Of a DNA stretch of 29,202 nucleotides, positions 7,559-17,092 are shown one piece after another (position 1 is the stretch's first letter; every line of letters begins with the position of its first letter). Both the position numbers and the translations under genes were made by a program. Origin of the DNA: Stramenopiles sp. TOSAG23-6 (Eukaryota; Sar); NCBI GenBank assembly GCA_900128565.1, contig LT635975.1, forward strand, positions 1 to 29,202. Direction: 5' to 3'. A model generated the notes under the pieces. The model worked only from the letters and a program-made list of their open reading frames with translations, had not been told where the DNA came from and did no database searches.

Positions 7559-9124
7559 TTAGAAGCCAAAGTGAAATCCACCGCCTCCTCTCCCCCCTCT
7601 TCCTCCTTGCATAAACATGCTAAATAAGTCGGCTTGTGACATTCCACCCATGCCCCCTCTACCACCACCACAACAGTCATCGTCACCACGGTCATATGCA
7701 GCTTTCTTTTGTGGGTCGCTAAGTATTGAATATGCTTCATTTATATCTTTGAAAGTTTTCTCTGCTGCAAGTTTTTCAGCTTCAGATTTACCAGCTTGCT
7801 TATCCGGATGCCACTTAATAGCCATTTTACGATACGCTTTTTTAATCTCTTTATCACTAGCACTAATACCCACACCTAAAGATTTGTAGTGGTTCTTCCG
7901 ACTTGCACGTTTAAGAGCAACTTTAGCTTTTTGTAATTTTGCCTTGATATCACGGGAATCTACATCACTGCGGCTCATTGATAATACTTTTTCATAATCA
8001 CGGACACACATTTCTAAATCTTCTTTACGCCCTTGCTCAAATAAAGCTGCAGCACGTCGAAGGTAGGCTTTAGTGTACGCTGGATCAAGATTAATTGCTT
8101 CATTGCAATCCAGTATAGCACGTACAAATTGACGCTGTTTTGTGAAGCAAGCAGCACGGTTGCAATAGAGTTGTGCGTTAAAAGACTTGTGTGAAGGATC
8201 AATCGTAAGACAGCGAGTATAAGCATCGATTGCTGCCATCCATGCTTGACGCTTAAACGCATCGTTGCCTTCTTTTTTAGTGCGTTCTAACAGGCGCAAC
8301 CTTTTGAGGCGTACTTGTGCTTCTTTATCATCCGGGTCTCGGCGCAGAACTTGAGTGAGATGTTTCACAGCCAGGGAAAAGTTATTTTCAAAGTAAAAAC
8401 AATCTGCGCGTAAATTCAAGATTATGTTGTTATTAAGACCATCACGCATAAGTTGTGTGGAATATGTAATTGCTTCTGCATACATTTTACGTCTAACCAT
8501 ACATTCTAGTTTGATCAAATGAAGTTCGTTACTAGCTGAAGACCATTTCATAGCTTCTTGTACTGCAGCGTAAGCTTGACGGTATTGTTTTGATTCTATG
8601 AGAGCTTTCGCCCGTGAAAAATACATTTTCCCCTTCTCGACATCTTTACGACCTTGTAAAGCACCGGTATGGCGGGGATCACGAATAAGAGTGAGTGTAT
8701 ACTGCTTTGAAGCATTTTCGTAGTCACCTAGTTTTAAGTATGCCGTAGCTGCTCGGAGATATCCCTTGACGAATGTTTTGTCTATCTCAACCGACTTTAG
8801 GGAATCTGCTAAAGATTTTCTCACCTGATTACACTGAAGACGCGCAGCGGCACGATTGCCATAATAAGCAGGATTTTGAGGCTGTAACTTAATAGCAGCA
8901 GTGTATAAATCAATTGCAGCATAATAGTCACCAGCAGAATACTTTTCATTGCCCTGCTTCTTTAAATCCGCAGCAGTTTCCTCAGGGGAGATTTTTTCAA
9001 CCACTTCCTCGTCTTCCGTTTCATCAGTGTAATAGTCACTTAACTCTTCATCAGAAAATTCAATTTTAGGCTCCGGTGGCGATGCATTTGACATCGTTGA
9101 AGCTTTTGGAGAGCTGCGGGTCAT
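7559..9124 (-). CDS. DNAJC7: DNAJC7 (TPR2)-like TPR/J-domain co-chaperone
   Basis: 521 aa from the ATG at 9124. The N-terminus (1-50) is acidic ([17 protein letters not shown]). TPR units run from about 52 to 380 (for example [58 protein letters not shown] and [13 protein letters not shown]). A J domain follows at about 412-479, with the catalytic HPD at 439-441 ([10 protein letters not shown]). The tail is Gly/Arg-rich (GGRGGMGG...[15 protein letters not shown]). This order and length match DNAJC7/TPR2, which carries Hsp70 and Hsp90 clients between chaperones in the cytosol and stimulates Hsp70 ATPase through HPD. The Gly-rich tail is longer than in the animal proteins. TAA overlaps an AATAAA-like string (TCTAATAAAAC), a possible polyadenylation signal. 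It is divergently transcribed from the gene at 9366. Confidence 0.93.
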   Translation of the reverse strand: MTRSSPKASTMSNASPPEPKIEFSDEELSDYYTDETEDEEVVEKISPEETAADLKKQGNEKYSAGDYYAAIDLYTAAIKLQPQNPAYYGNRAAARLQCNQVRKSLADSLKSVEIDKTFVKGYLRAATAYLKLGDYENASKQYTLTLIRDPRHTGALQGRKDVEKGKMYFSRAKALIESKQYRQAYAAVQEAMKWSSASNELHLIKLECMVRRKMYAEAITYSTQLMRDGLNNNIILNLRADCFYFENNFSLAVKHLTQVLRRDPDDKEAQVRLKRLRLLERTKKEGNDAFKRQAWMAAIDAYTRCLTIDPSHKSFNAQLYCNRAACFTKQRQFVRAILDCNEAINLDPAYTKAYLRRAAALFEQGRKEDLEMCVRDYEKVLSMSRSDVDSRDIKAKLQKAKVALKRASRKNHYKSLGVGISASDKEIKKAYRKMAIKWHPDKQAGKSEAEKLAAEKTFKDINEAYSILSDPQKKAAYDRGDDDCCGGGRGGMGGMSQADLFSMFMQGGRGGRGGGGFHFGF

Positions 9125-9365
9125 AATAACTAATAATATATATGGGGTGAGGTCATTCGGGAGAGACTATTAATGGCCACTGGTGGTGACGCGCGTGCCG
9201 ACTCTTTCTAAAAACACGAAATATCTTCAGAATTCTTTTCATTTCGCGAATTCAAACAATTCAAATTTAAATTCATTTTTCCATTTTTCATTATCTTTCC
9301 TACGTGAAACGAATTTAAATTTTAAATTGTTATTCTTCTCATATTATTTGTAGTCTGTTATACAG
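9125..9365. promoter_or_regulatory. Divergent promoter region
   Basis: These 241 bp lie between the starts of the DNAJC7-like gene (minus) and the gene at 9366 (plus). A GC-richer patch (GGTGACGCGCGTGCCGAC, about 9184-9201) lies near the DNAJC7 side in otherwise AT-rich sequence, and an ATATATAT string lies at about 9135-9142. Shared bidirectional control is inferred from the geometry only. Confidence 0.5.
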
Positions 9366-12300
9366 ATGCTTAGCCATGATAGTATAAAGCATAGTGAGAG
9401 TAATGTTTGGTGTGATCAGTTACGCATCAAGCTCGTGCAGCTTCAAATTATGCACGTAAAAATTAGTCATAGTGTTAGTTCTCCATCGGGAGACGCTGTA
9501 GTACAAGCTTTCGAGAAAATACGAGAGGAATATGTGAAAGATTTGACGAGGTTTGGTCTATCTCAAAGCGATATACCAGACCTTGGTAAAATATCAGATT
9601 TATTTGGACTTGGGCTTGCTCGTAAGATTTCTGGATTGCGGTGTACTTTAAAGGAAAAGTTTCGTTTAAAAGAGCAGGACACTGACAACAAAGCTAACAG
9701 TAATTCCTCTGACAACAAAGCTAACAGTAATTCCTCTGACAAAAAAGCTAGCAGTAATTTCTCTGACAACAAAGCTGACAATAATTCATCTGACAAAAAA
9801 GCTACCAGTAATTTATCTGACAAAAAAGCTAGCAGTAATTTATCTGACAAAAAAGCCAGCAGTAATTCCACTTCCAAGGATAAGGTCATTCCCGATGAAA
9901 AAGTTCAAGCAGAAACTGCAAAAACAGAAATAGATAGTACTACTAGAGTCAAACTAGACGAAACAAAAATTGAAAATGTTTCAGTAATACTCCCCAGACA
10001 TGATAAATCTTCGATAATATTACCGGAAGTCGTAGTTAAAACTATTGACAATTTTGCTAACTTAAAAAGAAATGAGAATGATATATCTAAACCTATTAAA
10101 AATATAGATGTATCTAGCAGTCGTGTAATGAGTACCGAAAAAGACACAGTACAAAGCAAAAATAATACACTTGATATAAAAGAAAAAAATGATACACTTG
10201 ATATAAAAGAAAAAAATGATATACTTGATATAAAAGAAAAAAATAATACACTTGATATAAAAGAAAAAAATGATATACTTGATATAAAAGAAAAAAATGA
10301 TATACTTGATATAAAAGAAAGTCCTGGTGATTCCTTTCAACTTCCTGTACCACCACTTTGGCTTGCTAGACTTTTAGCTAAACGCCAGTCTGAAAAGACT
10401 GCGAGAAATAATGAAGAAAAAAACCTGGATTTAAAGAAAAGCAGTATAAAAAATGCAAAAAATTATGGTGAGAATGAAGATTTAAAGCAAAATAGTGACG
10501 TTGTCTATGCAAAACGTGTAGAATTCGATTGTGAAAATAAAGATTCCATGGAAGAATTTGAGTCTCAAAAAGAGCAAGTACAAAAAATTGTCTCCGATAT
10601 TGATGTAGATGACGTTCAGGTAGTGTACAAAAATGATAAACATTTAAATGATGTTATAGATAATGCTCAGGTAGTGTACAACAATGATAAACATTTAAAT
10701 GATGTTTTAGATGATGCTCAGGTAGTGTACAAAAATGTAGCGTACAAAAATGATAAACATTCAAATGATGTTATTGTAAGTTTTGCTTCTGACGAAAGTT
10801 TTGCAAAACTTTTTACTGAAATAACTGAAGTTGATCATAAAAGTGAAGGAGATGATACCAATTTACAGTCAACAAGTGATTCTGAAGTAAGTTTGCATGA
10901 AGAAGCTATCAACCATGAAATAATGCGTGTCTTGAAATTTAGGAAAGATGCGAAGTTAGATCAGAATAAAGTAGAACCCGAGGAGCCATTCTATTTAGAT
11001 ACTAATAGTTCTAATAGTTCTAATAGTAGAGAAAATAAAAGTATAAATTACAATAAAAATAGGATGGTCAGCTCCCTGAGAAATGTCCATGAAAAAAACA
11101 TCTTCAATGGGAAACAAGCGCAAGCTTCAATCACACAGGAAAAAAATAGAAAAGAGTCTACCATCTTAATTGATGGCGACGCAAATTATGAGTGTACTGA
11201 ACCCGTACCAAGTTCCGTACCTAACGATTTAAAAACGGTCTCAAAAGGTGTAAGCAACCTTAGTGAAGATGAAATTCCCTATGAGGAGTTATCATTTGGA
11301 CTATTAGAAGAATTAGCAAGCAATGGTGATCCAACAGCGGGAAGAATCATTGCAAAAAAACGAGCAAAAAGACGTTTACAATTAGAAAGAAAAAAGTTAA
11401 CACCAAGAGAAAAAGAGAAAAATTGTATAATGAAATCGCAAAGGCCATGGGGAGTTGCACCAAAGTTTCGGAAATGTCCAAAACGATCTCCATTCATGCA
11501 TATTAGTAATATTCATCATAGTGATAGTTTAAATAATCTCTCTATACAAAGTAATAGAATAAAAATCATACCTGACACGTTGAATGGATCAATTTATCGA
11601 GATGAGCCTCTTAGAAAAAGTAAACGAAAATGTCGTCATTCACAAAGTTTTAGTAAATACAAGGAGGAAATAATGCCGGATATACCTGATGAAGTGCTTG
11701 TAGGCCAAGCTGAAAATAGAAATGTAAAAGCAGGAATGTCATTAGCAAAAAAGCGTGCACGTAAAATTCAGTTGACAGTTCAAAGAAAGAAAATGGAGGA
11801 TAAAAAACAAAAAGAAGACACAAAAACACGTTTAGAGAAGCTAAAAAAAGTCACAACAAAAGCACGCCTGCAATCATCAATGTCCTTGGAAAGCCGACGA
11901 GGGTCACCAAACGAATCATTTGCTATAAATGAATCATTCAGATTTCGGAAAAATGAAAAATGCTCAAGAAACACAAAAAATAAAAAAAGTCAATCTGAAA
12001 TTTCAAAATCTATCAAGGTGAATAGCCCAACACTCAGTGCCGAAGCTTTAGAAAATTCTCGATTGCGCGCTGCTCAAAGGATTAAAGTTGCTAGAAGAGA
12101 AAGTATGAAGTTGAAGAAACTCAAAGAAGAGCAAATTAAGCAACAAAAATTTGCAAAACGTGACCAAAGGATTGCTCTTTTTCGACAGCGACAGGCATTA
12201 CAGCAGCGTGAAACTTTGAAGAAGAACTGCAAAAGCAATGATAATAGCGATGTCCTACTTAGCGCATCTATGATGAACGATAGAGAGTTTGAACTTTTAG

Positions 12301-12698
12301 AAAAGGAAATGTCATTATTACAGTCACCAACTCCGCCGCAAACCTTTTCTGATAAAAAAAATGAAAATCAGTATTTATATTATGACGAAGCTGAAGAAAG
12401 CGGCCAATTTGATAACAATTTGAATGAACAGACAAAAAACTCGTCAAATATTGAGATATCAGAATCTAGCCAAACAATGCAGCGAATATTACCATCGCCT
12501 CAAGAAATGAATTCAATGCGTGTGATGGATGAGATGAAAAAAACATTGATGTATTCTCCTAGAAGAAAGCAGATTTCCCCAATTGTAAACCAGAGCCCAA
12601 TACCTCAACCCAGACCGAGACCTATTCCGCTGAAAAAACCAAGAGGTTTAGTTTACATCGAAAATAACAAGATTTCGGAAAGAAATACACTTACTTGA
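9366..12698 (+). CDS. Unknown repeat-rich basic protein, 1110 aa
   Basis: One exon from the ATG at 9366 to TGA. No known family is recognised. The N-terminal 100 residues look helical and folded. Three in-frame arrays follow: seven 9-residue units like DKKASSNLS (residues 107-169), six 9-residue units like NDILDIKEK (266-319), and three units of about 17 residues (DDVQVVYKNDKHLNDVI, 415-470). The C-terminal half holds two related basic motifs, GDPTAGRIIAKKRAKRRLQL and VKAGMSLAKKRARKIQLTV, each followed by a charged helix, and the sequence RPWGVAPKFRKCPKRSPF. A third basic coiled coil (about 895-955, RLRAAQRIKVARRESMKLKKL) and a Pro-rich tail (PIPQPRPRPIPLKKPRG) follow. The composition suggests a scaffold or microtubule/nucleic-acid-binding protein, but this is a guess. 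The gene shares a divergent promoter region with the DNAJC7-like gene. Confidence 0.75.
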   Translation: MLSHDSIKHSESNVWCDQLRIKLVQLQIMHVKISHSVSSPSGDAVVQAFEKIREEYVKDLTRFGLSQSDIPDLGKISDLFGLGLARKISGLRCTLKEKFRLKEQDTDNKANSNSSDNKANSNSSDKKASSNFSDNKADNNSSDKKATSNLSDKKASSNLSDKKASSNSTSKDKVIPDEKVQAETAKTEIDSTTRVKLDETKIENVSVILPRHDKSSIILPEVVVKTIDNFANLKRNENDISKPIKNIDVSSSRVMSTEKDTVQSKNNTLDIKEKNDTLDIKEKNDILDIKEKNNTLDIKEKNDILDIKEKNDILDIKESPGDSFQLPVPPLWLARLLAKRQSEKTARNNEEKNLDLKKSSIKNAKNYGENEDLKQNSDVVYAKRVEFDCENKDSMEEFESQKEQVQKIVSDIDVDDVQVVYKNDKHLNDVIDNAQVVYNNDKHLNDVLDDAQVVYKNVAYKNDKHSNDVIVSFASDESFAKLFTEITEVDHKSEGDDTNLQSTSDSEVSLHEEAINHEIMRVLKFRKDAKLDQNKVEPEEPFYLDTNSSNSSNSRENKSINYNKNRMVSSLRNVHEKNIFNGKQAQASITQEKNRKESTILIDGDANYECTEPVPSSVPNDLKTVSKGVSNLSEDEIPYEELSFGLLEELASNGDPTAGRIIAKKRAKRRLQLERKKLTPREKEKNCIMKSQRPWGVAPKFRKCPKRSPFMHISNIHHSDSLNNLSIQSNRIKIIPDTLNGSIYRDEPLRKSKRKCRHSQSFSKYKEEIMPDIPDEVLVGQAENRNVKAGMSLAKKRARKIQLTVQRKKMEDKKQKEDTKTRLEKLKKVTTKARLQSSMSLESRRGSPNESFAINESFRFRKNEKCSRNTKNKKSQSEISKSIKVNSPTLSAEALENSRLRAAQRIKVARRESMKLKKLKEEQIKQQKFAKRDQRIALFRQRQALQQRETLKKNCKSNDNSDVLLSASMMNDREFELLEKEMSLLQSPTPPQTFSDKKNENQYLYYDEAEESGQFDNNLNEQTKNSSNIEISESSQTMQRILPSPQEMNSMRVMDEMKKTLMYSPRRKQISPIVNQSPIPQPRPRPIPLKKPRGLVYIENNKISERNTLT
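9684..9872 (+). repeat. Coding 27-bp tandem repeat, 7 units
   Basis: Seven units of 27 nt encode DNKANSNSS/DKKASSNLS-type nonapeptides. The first two units are nearly identical at the DNA level and later units diverge. They are in frame within the 9366-12698 gene. Confidence 0.9.
10161..10322 (+). repeat. Coding 27-bp tandem repeat, 6 units
   Basis: Six units of 27 nt encode NDILDIKEK/NDTLDIKEK. Units differ at only one to three bases, so the array is young. The period equals that of the unrelated array 290 bp upstream in the same gene. Confidence 0.93.
10608..10775 (+). repeat. Coding 51-bp tandem repeat, about 3 units
   Basis: Units encode D-D-x-Q-V-V-Y-K-N-D-K-H-L-N-D-V-I. The third unit carries an extra five-residue insertion (VAYKN repeat). 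In frame with the host gene. Confidence 0.9.
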
Positions 12699-12841
12699 AC
12701 AGATGATGTTAAAAGAACCCTCTATTTTAAAAAATATTGTTGCACGATTACTTTTTTATTTTAGATATAAATAAGCTTTTTATAATATACGAGAAACTTT
12801 ATATGTGTATTTTAAATCAATTCAATCAGCACTAACACTTT

Positions 12842-15217
12842 TTAAAATCTCCTTCTTCGTCTTCTTCGTTTTTTTTTTCGCCTCTTTTTTTTTGCCTTGC
12901 GTTTAGCTTTTCTCTTGGTCTTCCTTGCTTTTCGTTTCTGCTTTCGGTACGTCTTCTTGGCTTTTTTGCGTTCTTTTTTTGCTGCTTTCTTCTTTCTCTT
13001 CTTCGTCTTCTTCGCCGCTTTCTTGTCTGATTTTCTCTTTCTACGATCATCCTTTTTCTGCTTGCGCAATTTTTTTCTCGCTGCTTTTCTCTCAGACTTT
13101 GGAAGCTTTCGGATCGCCTTCCTTTTCCCTTTCCTGGCTTTCCGAGCTGACTTTTTCTCTTTGCGTATATTTTTCTTGGCAGCTTTGTAATCTCTTTTTG
13201 CCTGACGTTTAGCCCGTCTTTTCTTCTTCTTTGACGCCTTTTTCTTTTTGCGTATATCTTTCTTGGCTTTTTTGAAATCTTTCCGTGCTTTGCGTTTCTC
13301 TCTCCTCTTCGTCTTCTTCGATGCTCGATTTTCCTTTCTCCTCTTTTTTTTAGATGCTCTATATACTTTTTTTGCTTTACGCTTATCTTTTCTCTTCTTC
13401 TTCTTCGATGCTCGTTTCTCTTTTCGTCTTTTTTTCTTGGATTTTTTGTAATCTTTTTTTGCCTTTCGTTTATCTTGCCTTTTCTTCTTCTTAGATGCTC
13501 TTTTATCTTTGCGCCTTTTCTTCTTAGATGCTCTATAATCTTTTTTTGCCTGACGTTTATCTCGCTTTTTCTTTTTCCTTGCTGCTTTTTTGTCTGCTTT
13601 TCTTTGTTTGCGATCATTCTTTTTCTGCTGGCGCAATTGTTTTCTTGCTGCTTTTCTCTCAGACTTTGGAAGCTTTCGGATTTCCTTTCTTCTATTCTTT
13701 CTGGCTTTACGATCTGCCTTTTTCTTCCCCCGTAACTCTTTCTTTTTATTTTTGTAATCTCTTTTTGCCTGACGTTTAGCCTGTCTTTTCTTCTTCTTAG
13801 ATGCTCTTTTATCTTTGCGCCTTTTCTTCTTAGATGCTCTATAATCTTTTTTTGCCTGACGTTTATCCTGTCTTTTCTTCTTCTTAGATGCTCGTTTATC
13901 CTTTCTCCTCTTTCTCTTGGATTTTCTGTAAGCTTTTTTTGCCTGACGTTTATCGTATCTCTTCTTCTTCCTGGGGTTTCGATTTATCCTTTCCATTCGT
14001 TTATCCTTTCTCCTCTTTCTCCTTGCAGCGCGTCTCTGCTTGCGTTTCTCCGACTTGGACATCACTTTATTTACACCTTGTTTGACCAAAGCCTTTCCCC
14101 TTTTCACACCTTGTTTGACCAAACCCCCCAAACCCACCAAACCCCCCAAACCCATTGCTTGTTTTACACCAGATGAATCCTTGTTTTTATTATCCTCGTC
14201 ACCCCAATCATCATCATCATCATCATCGTCGTCGTCGTCCCAGCTATCGTCTTCATCGTCTTCAGCTTTAGCTTCCTTAGCTTCAGATTTCGCTTCCTCG
14301 GCTTCAGATTTCGCTTCCTCAGCTTCAGATTTCGCTTCCTCGGCTTCAGCTTTCGCTTCCTCGGCTTCAGCTTTCGCTTCGTCAGCTTTGACTTTTGCTT
14401 CCTCAGCATCTTCTTTCTGTTTAGCTTCAGCTTCATCAGCATCTTCTTTCTGTTTAGCTTTAGCTTTATCAGCATCTTCTTTCTGTTTAGCTTCAGCTTT
14501 ATCAGCATCTTCTTTCTGTTTAGCTTTAGCTTTATCCGCATCTTCTTTCTGTTTAGCTTTAGCTTTATCCGCATCTTCTTTCTGCTTAGCTTTTGCTTCC
14601 TCGGCTTCTTCTTTCTGTTTAGCTTTAGCTTCTTCGGCTTCTTCTTTCTGTTTAGCTTTAGCTTCTTCGGCTTCTTCTTTCTCTACAGCCTTCTCTAAAG
14701 CTTCTTCTTCTTTTTTTGCTTTTTCTGCTTCTTCCTCCTTTTTCTTTTGAGCTTCTTCCGCTTGTTCCTCATTCCTCTTTGTTTTTATTTCTTCTTCTTT
14801 TTTCTCGGTTTCTGTTGAGCTCGCGCTTTCACTAGTTTTTGAAGTTGAGGGACCGAGAAAGCACTTTTTACAGTCGTCACCGTCTTTCATTTTTTTAATG
14901 CAGTCGCAGTCAATCTTTCCAAGGTCGTCGACAGAGAAGAAAACACCTTCACCAAACGATGGAAAGACTCCAAAACTCTCTGTTGTATGATGAGTCGCTT
15001 TATCCTCGTATGCATCACATCCATTAATCATTTGTTTTCTAGTAGGTGTGGTGTCGAAAGGAACTAACTTTTTCTCCTTTCCTTTGCCGATTAACGTAAA
15101 CAATTGAATCCGCCTCTTTCGTCTCTTTCGAGACTCACGTTGGACTTTACTATCTGCATGAAATATCCTACTGAGCAATAATATTATTATCAGCTTGGCT
15201 GGTATAAAGCCCCACAT
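12842..15217 (-). CDS. Secreted two-block polyampholyte: signal peptide, acidic repeats, poly-Asp, very basic Lys/Arg repeats
   Basis: 791 aa from the ATG at 15217-15215; the codon before it is GTG. A hydrophobic leader (MWGFIPAKLIIILLLSRIFHADS, about 1-23) looks like a signal peptide. A small Cys-containing region follows (C67, CDC at 104-106, C116xxC119). Residues 135-320 are acidic helical repeats (EEAEEAKAKQK, DADKAKAKQKE). About 321-345 are nearly pure Asp (DDDSWDDDDDD...WGDED). A short GLGGLVGLGGLV hinge leads into residues 388-791, an extremely basic region of units such as KKDYRASKKKRRKDKRASKKKKRQ, with two longer units containing LPKSERKAARK. The basic half carries long DNA duplications. 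No family is recognised. A secreted polycation/polyanion of this kind could organise a mineral, wall, mucilage or extrusome matrix, by analogy with silica- or carbonate-associated proteins; this is inference. A nuclear basic protein is the alternative if the leader is not a signal. Confidence 0.75.
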   Translation of the reverse strand: MWGFIPAKLIIILLLSRIFHADSKVQRESRKRRKRRIQLFTLIGKGKEKKLVPFDTTPTRKQMINGCDAYEDKATHHTTESFGVFPSFGEGVFFSVDDLGKIDCDCIKKMKDGDDCKKCFLGPSTSKTSESASSTETEKKEEEIKTKRNEEQAEEAQKKKEEEAEKAKKEEEALEKAVEKEEAEEAKAKQKEEAEEAKAKQKEEAEEAKAKQKEDADKAKAKQKEDADKAKAKQKEDADKAEAKQKEDADKAKAKQKEDADEAEAKQKEDAEEAKVKADEAKAEAEEAKAEAEEAKSEAEEAKSEAEEAKSEAKEAKAEDDEDDSWDDDDDDDDDDDWGDEDNKNKDSSGVKQAMGLGGLVGLGGLVKQGVKRGKALVKQGVNKVMSKSEKRKQRRAARRKRRKDKRMERINRNPRKKKRYDKRQAKKAYRKSKRKRRKDKRASKKKKRQDKRQAKKDYRASKKKRRKDKRASKKKKRQAKRQAKRDYKNKKKELRGKKKADRKARKNRRKEIRKLPKSERKAARKQLRQQKKNDRKQRKADKKAARKKKKRDKRQAKKDYRASKKKRRKDKRASKKKKRQDKRKAKKDYKKSKKKRRKEKRASKKKKRKDKRKAKKVYRASKKKRRKENRASKKTKRREKRKARKDFKKAKKDIRKKKKASKKKKRRAKRQAKRDYKAAKKNIRKEKKSARKARKGKRKAIRKLPKSERKAARKKLRKQKKDDRRKRKSDKKAAKKTKKRKKKAAKKERKKAKKTYRKQKRKARKTKRKAKRKAKKKRRKKKRRRRRRRF
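13479..13867 (-). repeat. Long exact duplication inside the basic block
   Basis: The 83-nt stretch 13479-13561 is repeated exactly at 13785-13867, 306 nt (102 codons) away. A second pair (13081-13114 and 13648-13681, 567 nt apart) encodes the two RKLPKSERKAARK units. Both spacings are multiples of three, so the basic block grew by in-frame duplication, and the 83-nt identity points to recent exchange. Confidence 0.85.
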
Positions 15218-15407
15218 CACTATTCTTGGCTATAACCAATAAGAAGAATGGGTGAATTTGAACGTGGGCATAGAAAAGTATGTTGAACAGTCTGTGTTCG
15301 TTCTTCTTTCACCAAGTCAAAATTCAAATTTGAAATTTGAAAAATTTCAAAAAACTTCGTCGCGAAATGAATTTGCAATTTATTTTTAAATATTAATACG
15401 AATTTTG

Positions 15408-16827
15408 TTACTCAAGCTTCCGTTTCTTTAACTGTTCTACATTCTCTATATCATTACTATCATTACTGTGACCATGACAACAACCATCATCACATTTGAG
15501 CATTTTACGTGAATCTAGGTTTTGAATTTTTTTAGTCATACAGAGTTGTTGAAAAGTCGATTTTAGTTCATTTTCAGCACACGAAATGTCACGACCAATA
15601 AAAACAATGGACGATTTCCTTTTATTATTTTCTATTTTCCAGTCGTACCCAAAACTCGCACTAATATCTTGACCTACACCATTTACAACAAACATTCGAT
15701 TCTTTGCTAATTTCGGAGAAAGTACACCACTGTCTACATTTATGATTCCTTTAGTACGAAGCAGTTTTGTTCCAATTTTTTTGTAATACTGTTTCAAACC
15801 ACAAATGAAGTCCACGTGATGAGATTACAGCACCATGCGGGGTAGTTATAGTAAATGACTCAATAAAATCCTTTTTTAAAGCTTCCATATGAGACTTTGG
15901 TGATGTATTAATACAATCTTTAGACTCAAATTCAGCTGCTCTTTCAAACGCTGCAGACATGTTATGCATTCCATTATTAGTAGAAAATAACCTTTTCAGT
16001 GACAAGTCACAATAATTACATTCAATAAAGGTAATCAAAGGGTTAATTTGCATAACATGGTTCTTTATCTTATTCACATTAGCCGAAGTTTGTGAGTCAA
16101 CTTTATTCAATATTAAAAAATCAGCAAAAACGACTTGTCGCTTTTGAATCCAAATAGAAGAGTCATTTTGATATAGTTTTGAAAAATGATTATTTTTCTC
16201 AATATCCAAACCTAACTGTACATTCTTTGCATCTACAACTGTAATAACCGATTGCACATAAAATCTAGATCCTTGAATACGCATTCGTTCAAATGTGCGT
16301 AAAATTGGCTCAGGAATTGCCAAGCCTGTAGTCTCAATAATAACATGATCAAAGTTTTGGTTGTCCATGAACAGAATTAATTTATCCAAAACACGCTCCA
16401 ATTCATTTCCAGGTGTATCTTGTGAACAACAAATACAACCATTCTTCATTACATATATTCCATCTTGTTCAATACTCGAAGTTTCAGCGACATCGTTGTT
16501 CAGGGTTAGTTTCTGACGAACTTTTAAAAGAGCATGATCTATAGAAATTTGTCCAAATTCATTCACAATTACAAGGAATTTCTTTTTAATATCTGAAGAA
16601 CCAAGAATTCGATTCAATAAAGTTGTCTTCCCTGCACCGAGAAAGCCAGTAAGTAATGTTACAGGCACATCTTTCAGACGTTGAGACTCTTTCGATGAAC
16701 AATTAGACAACTTGTTCGACTTTCTGTCAATTCGCTGCTGCTGCCAAAATTCCACCAACCAAGCAAGAGCATTTGCAACGAACAATGAAACTAAAAGGAA
16801 ACATGCAATCAGAAAATATGAAGGCAT
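15408..16827 (-). CDS. CobW/COG0523-type metal-chaperone GTPase, interrupted by a +1 frameshift
   Basis: The ATG at 16827 opens 358 codons to a TAA just before 15751. The C-terminal domain continues in another frame to TAA at 15408. The first part has a hydrophobic N-terminus (FLIACFLLVSLFVANALAWL, 5-24; signal anchor or targeting signal), Walker A GFLGAGKTT (61-69), the metal-binding CICC motif (131-134), ETTG (165-168) and NKVD (241-244). The second frame supplies the conserved C-terminal piece (LRTKGIINVDSG, SSIVFIGRDIS). A Cys/His-rich tail (CDDGCCHGHS) may bind metal. Such proteins use GTP to deliver Zn or other metals to client enzymes. The frame changes between about 15827, where TAA closes the second frame upstream, and 15751; dropping one G in CGTGGAC (15816-15810) would join SSR to DFICGLKQYY. 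A 40-nt GT-AG intron (15828-15789) also restores the frame but deletes part of the fold. Sequencing error, pseudogene and true frameshifting are all open. Confidence 0.8.
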
Positions 16828-17092
16828 ATACTAGACTAATAAACGATAGCTATTTGAACCGAGTCACAATATTGTGCAATACTAAATTACTCATAAAAGT
16901 GTCACGTCGATTTGATTGAGAGACATGCGTCGCTGGCGCCGGCCAACCGAAACCGAACTTCGAAAAGGCCCCTAACCCTACATAGTATAATAACAAATAT
17001 AGCAAATTGAAATTGAAAAGACCAGAGTCAATTTCAAATTATTATTCAATCAAACACTCATCACTTAAAAAACTGATAAAACTGATATTGTA
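16828..17092. promoter_or_regulatory. Promoter region of the CobW-type GTPase with GC-rich island and telomere-like box
   Basis: 265 bp lie between the stop of the 17093-21286 gene and the start of the GTPase, both on the minus strand. A GC-rich patch at 16928-16970 (TCGCTGGCGCCGGCCAACCG) stands out from its AT-rich surroundings and ends in CCCCTAACCCTAC (16969-16981). An inverted pair AATTGAAATTGA / TCAATTTCAAATT lies at about 17004-17040. Its position just upstream of the start suggests a core promoter. Confidence 0.45.

Noticed and set aside
12832-13617. 261-codon minus-strand frame rich in Arg/Lys
   Set aside because: A second frame through the same basic repeats as the 12842-15217 gene; it lacks the leader and is explained by the A/G-rich repeats staying open in two frames.
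14040-14750. 236-codon plus-strand frame rich in Ser/Ala/Leu
   Set aside because: It is the complement of the acidic EEAKAKQK repeats of the minus-strand gene; its composition is a by-product of the repeats and it has no domain or start context.
15789-15828. 40-nt GT-AG intron in the CobW-type gene
   Set aside because: It restores the frame but removes residues expected between ITTPHG and the C-terminal helix, and it does not resemble the intron family here; kept only as an alternative.
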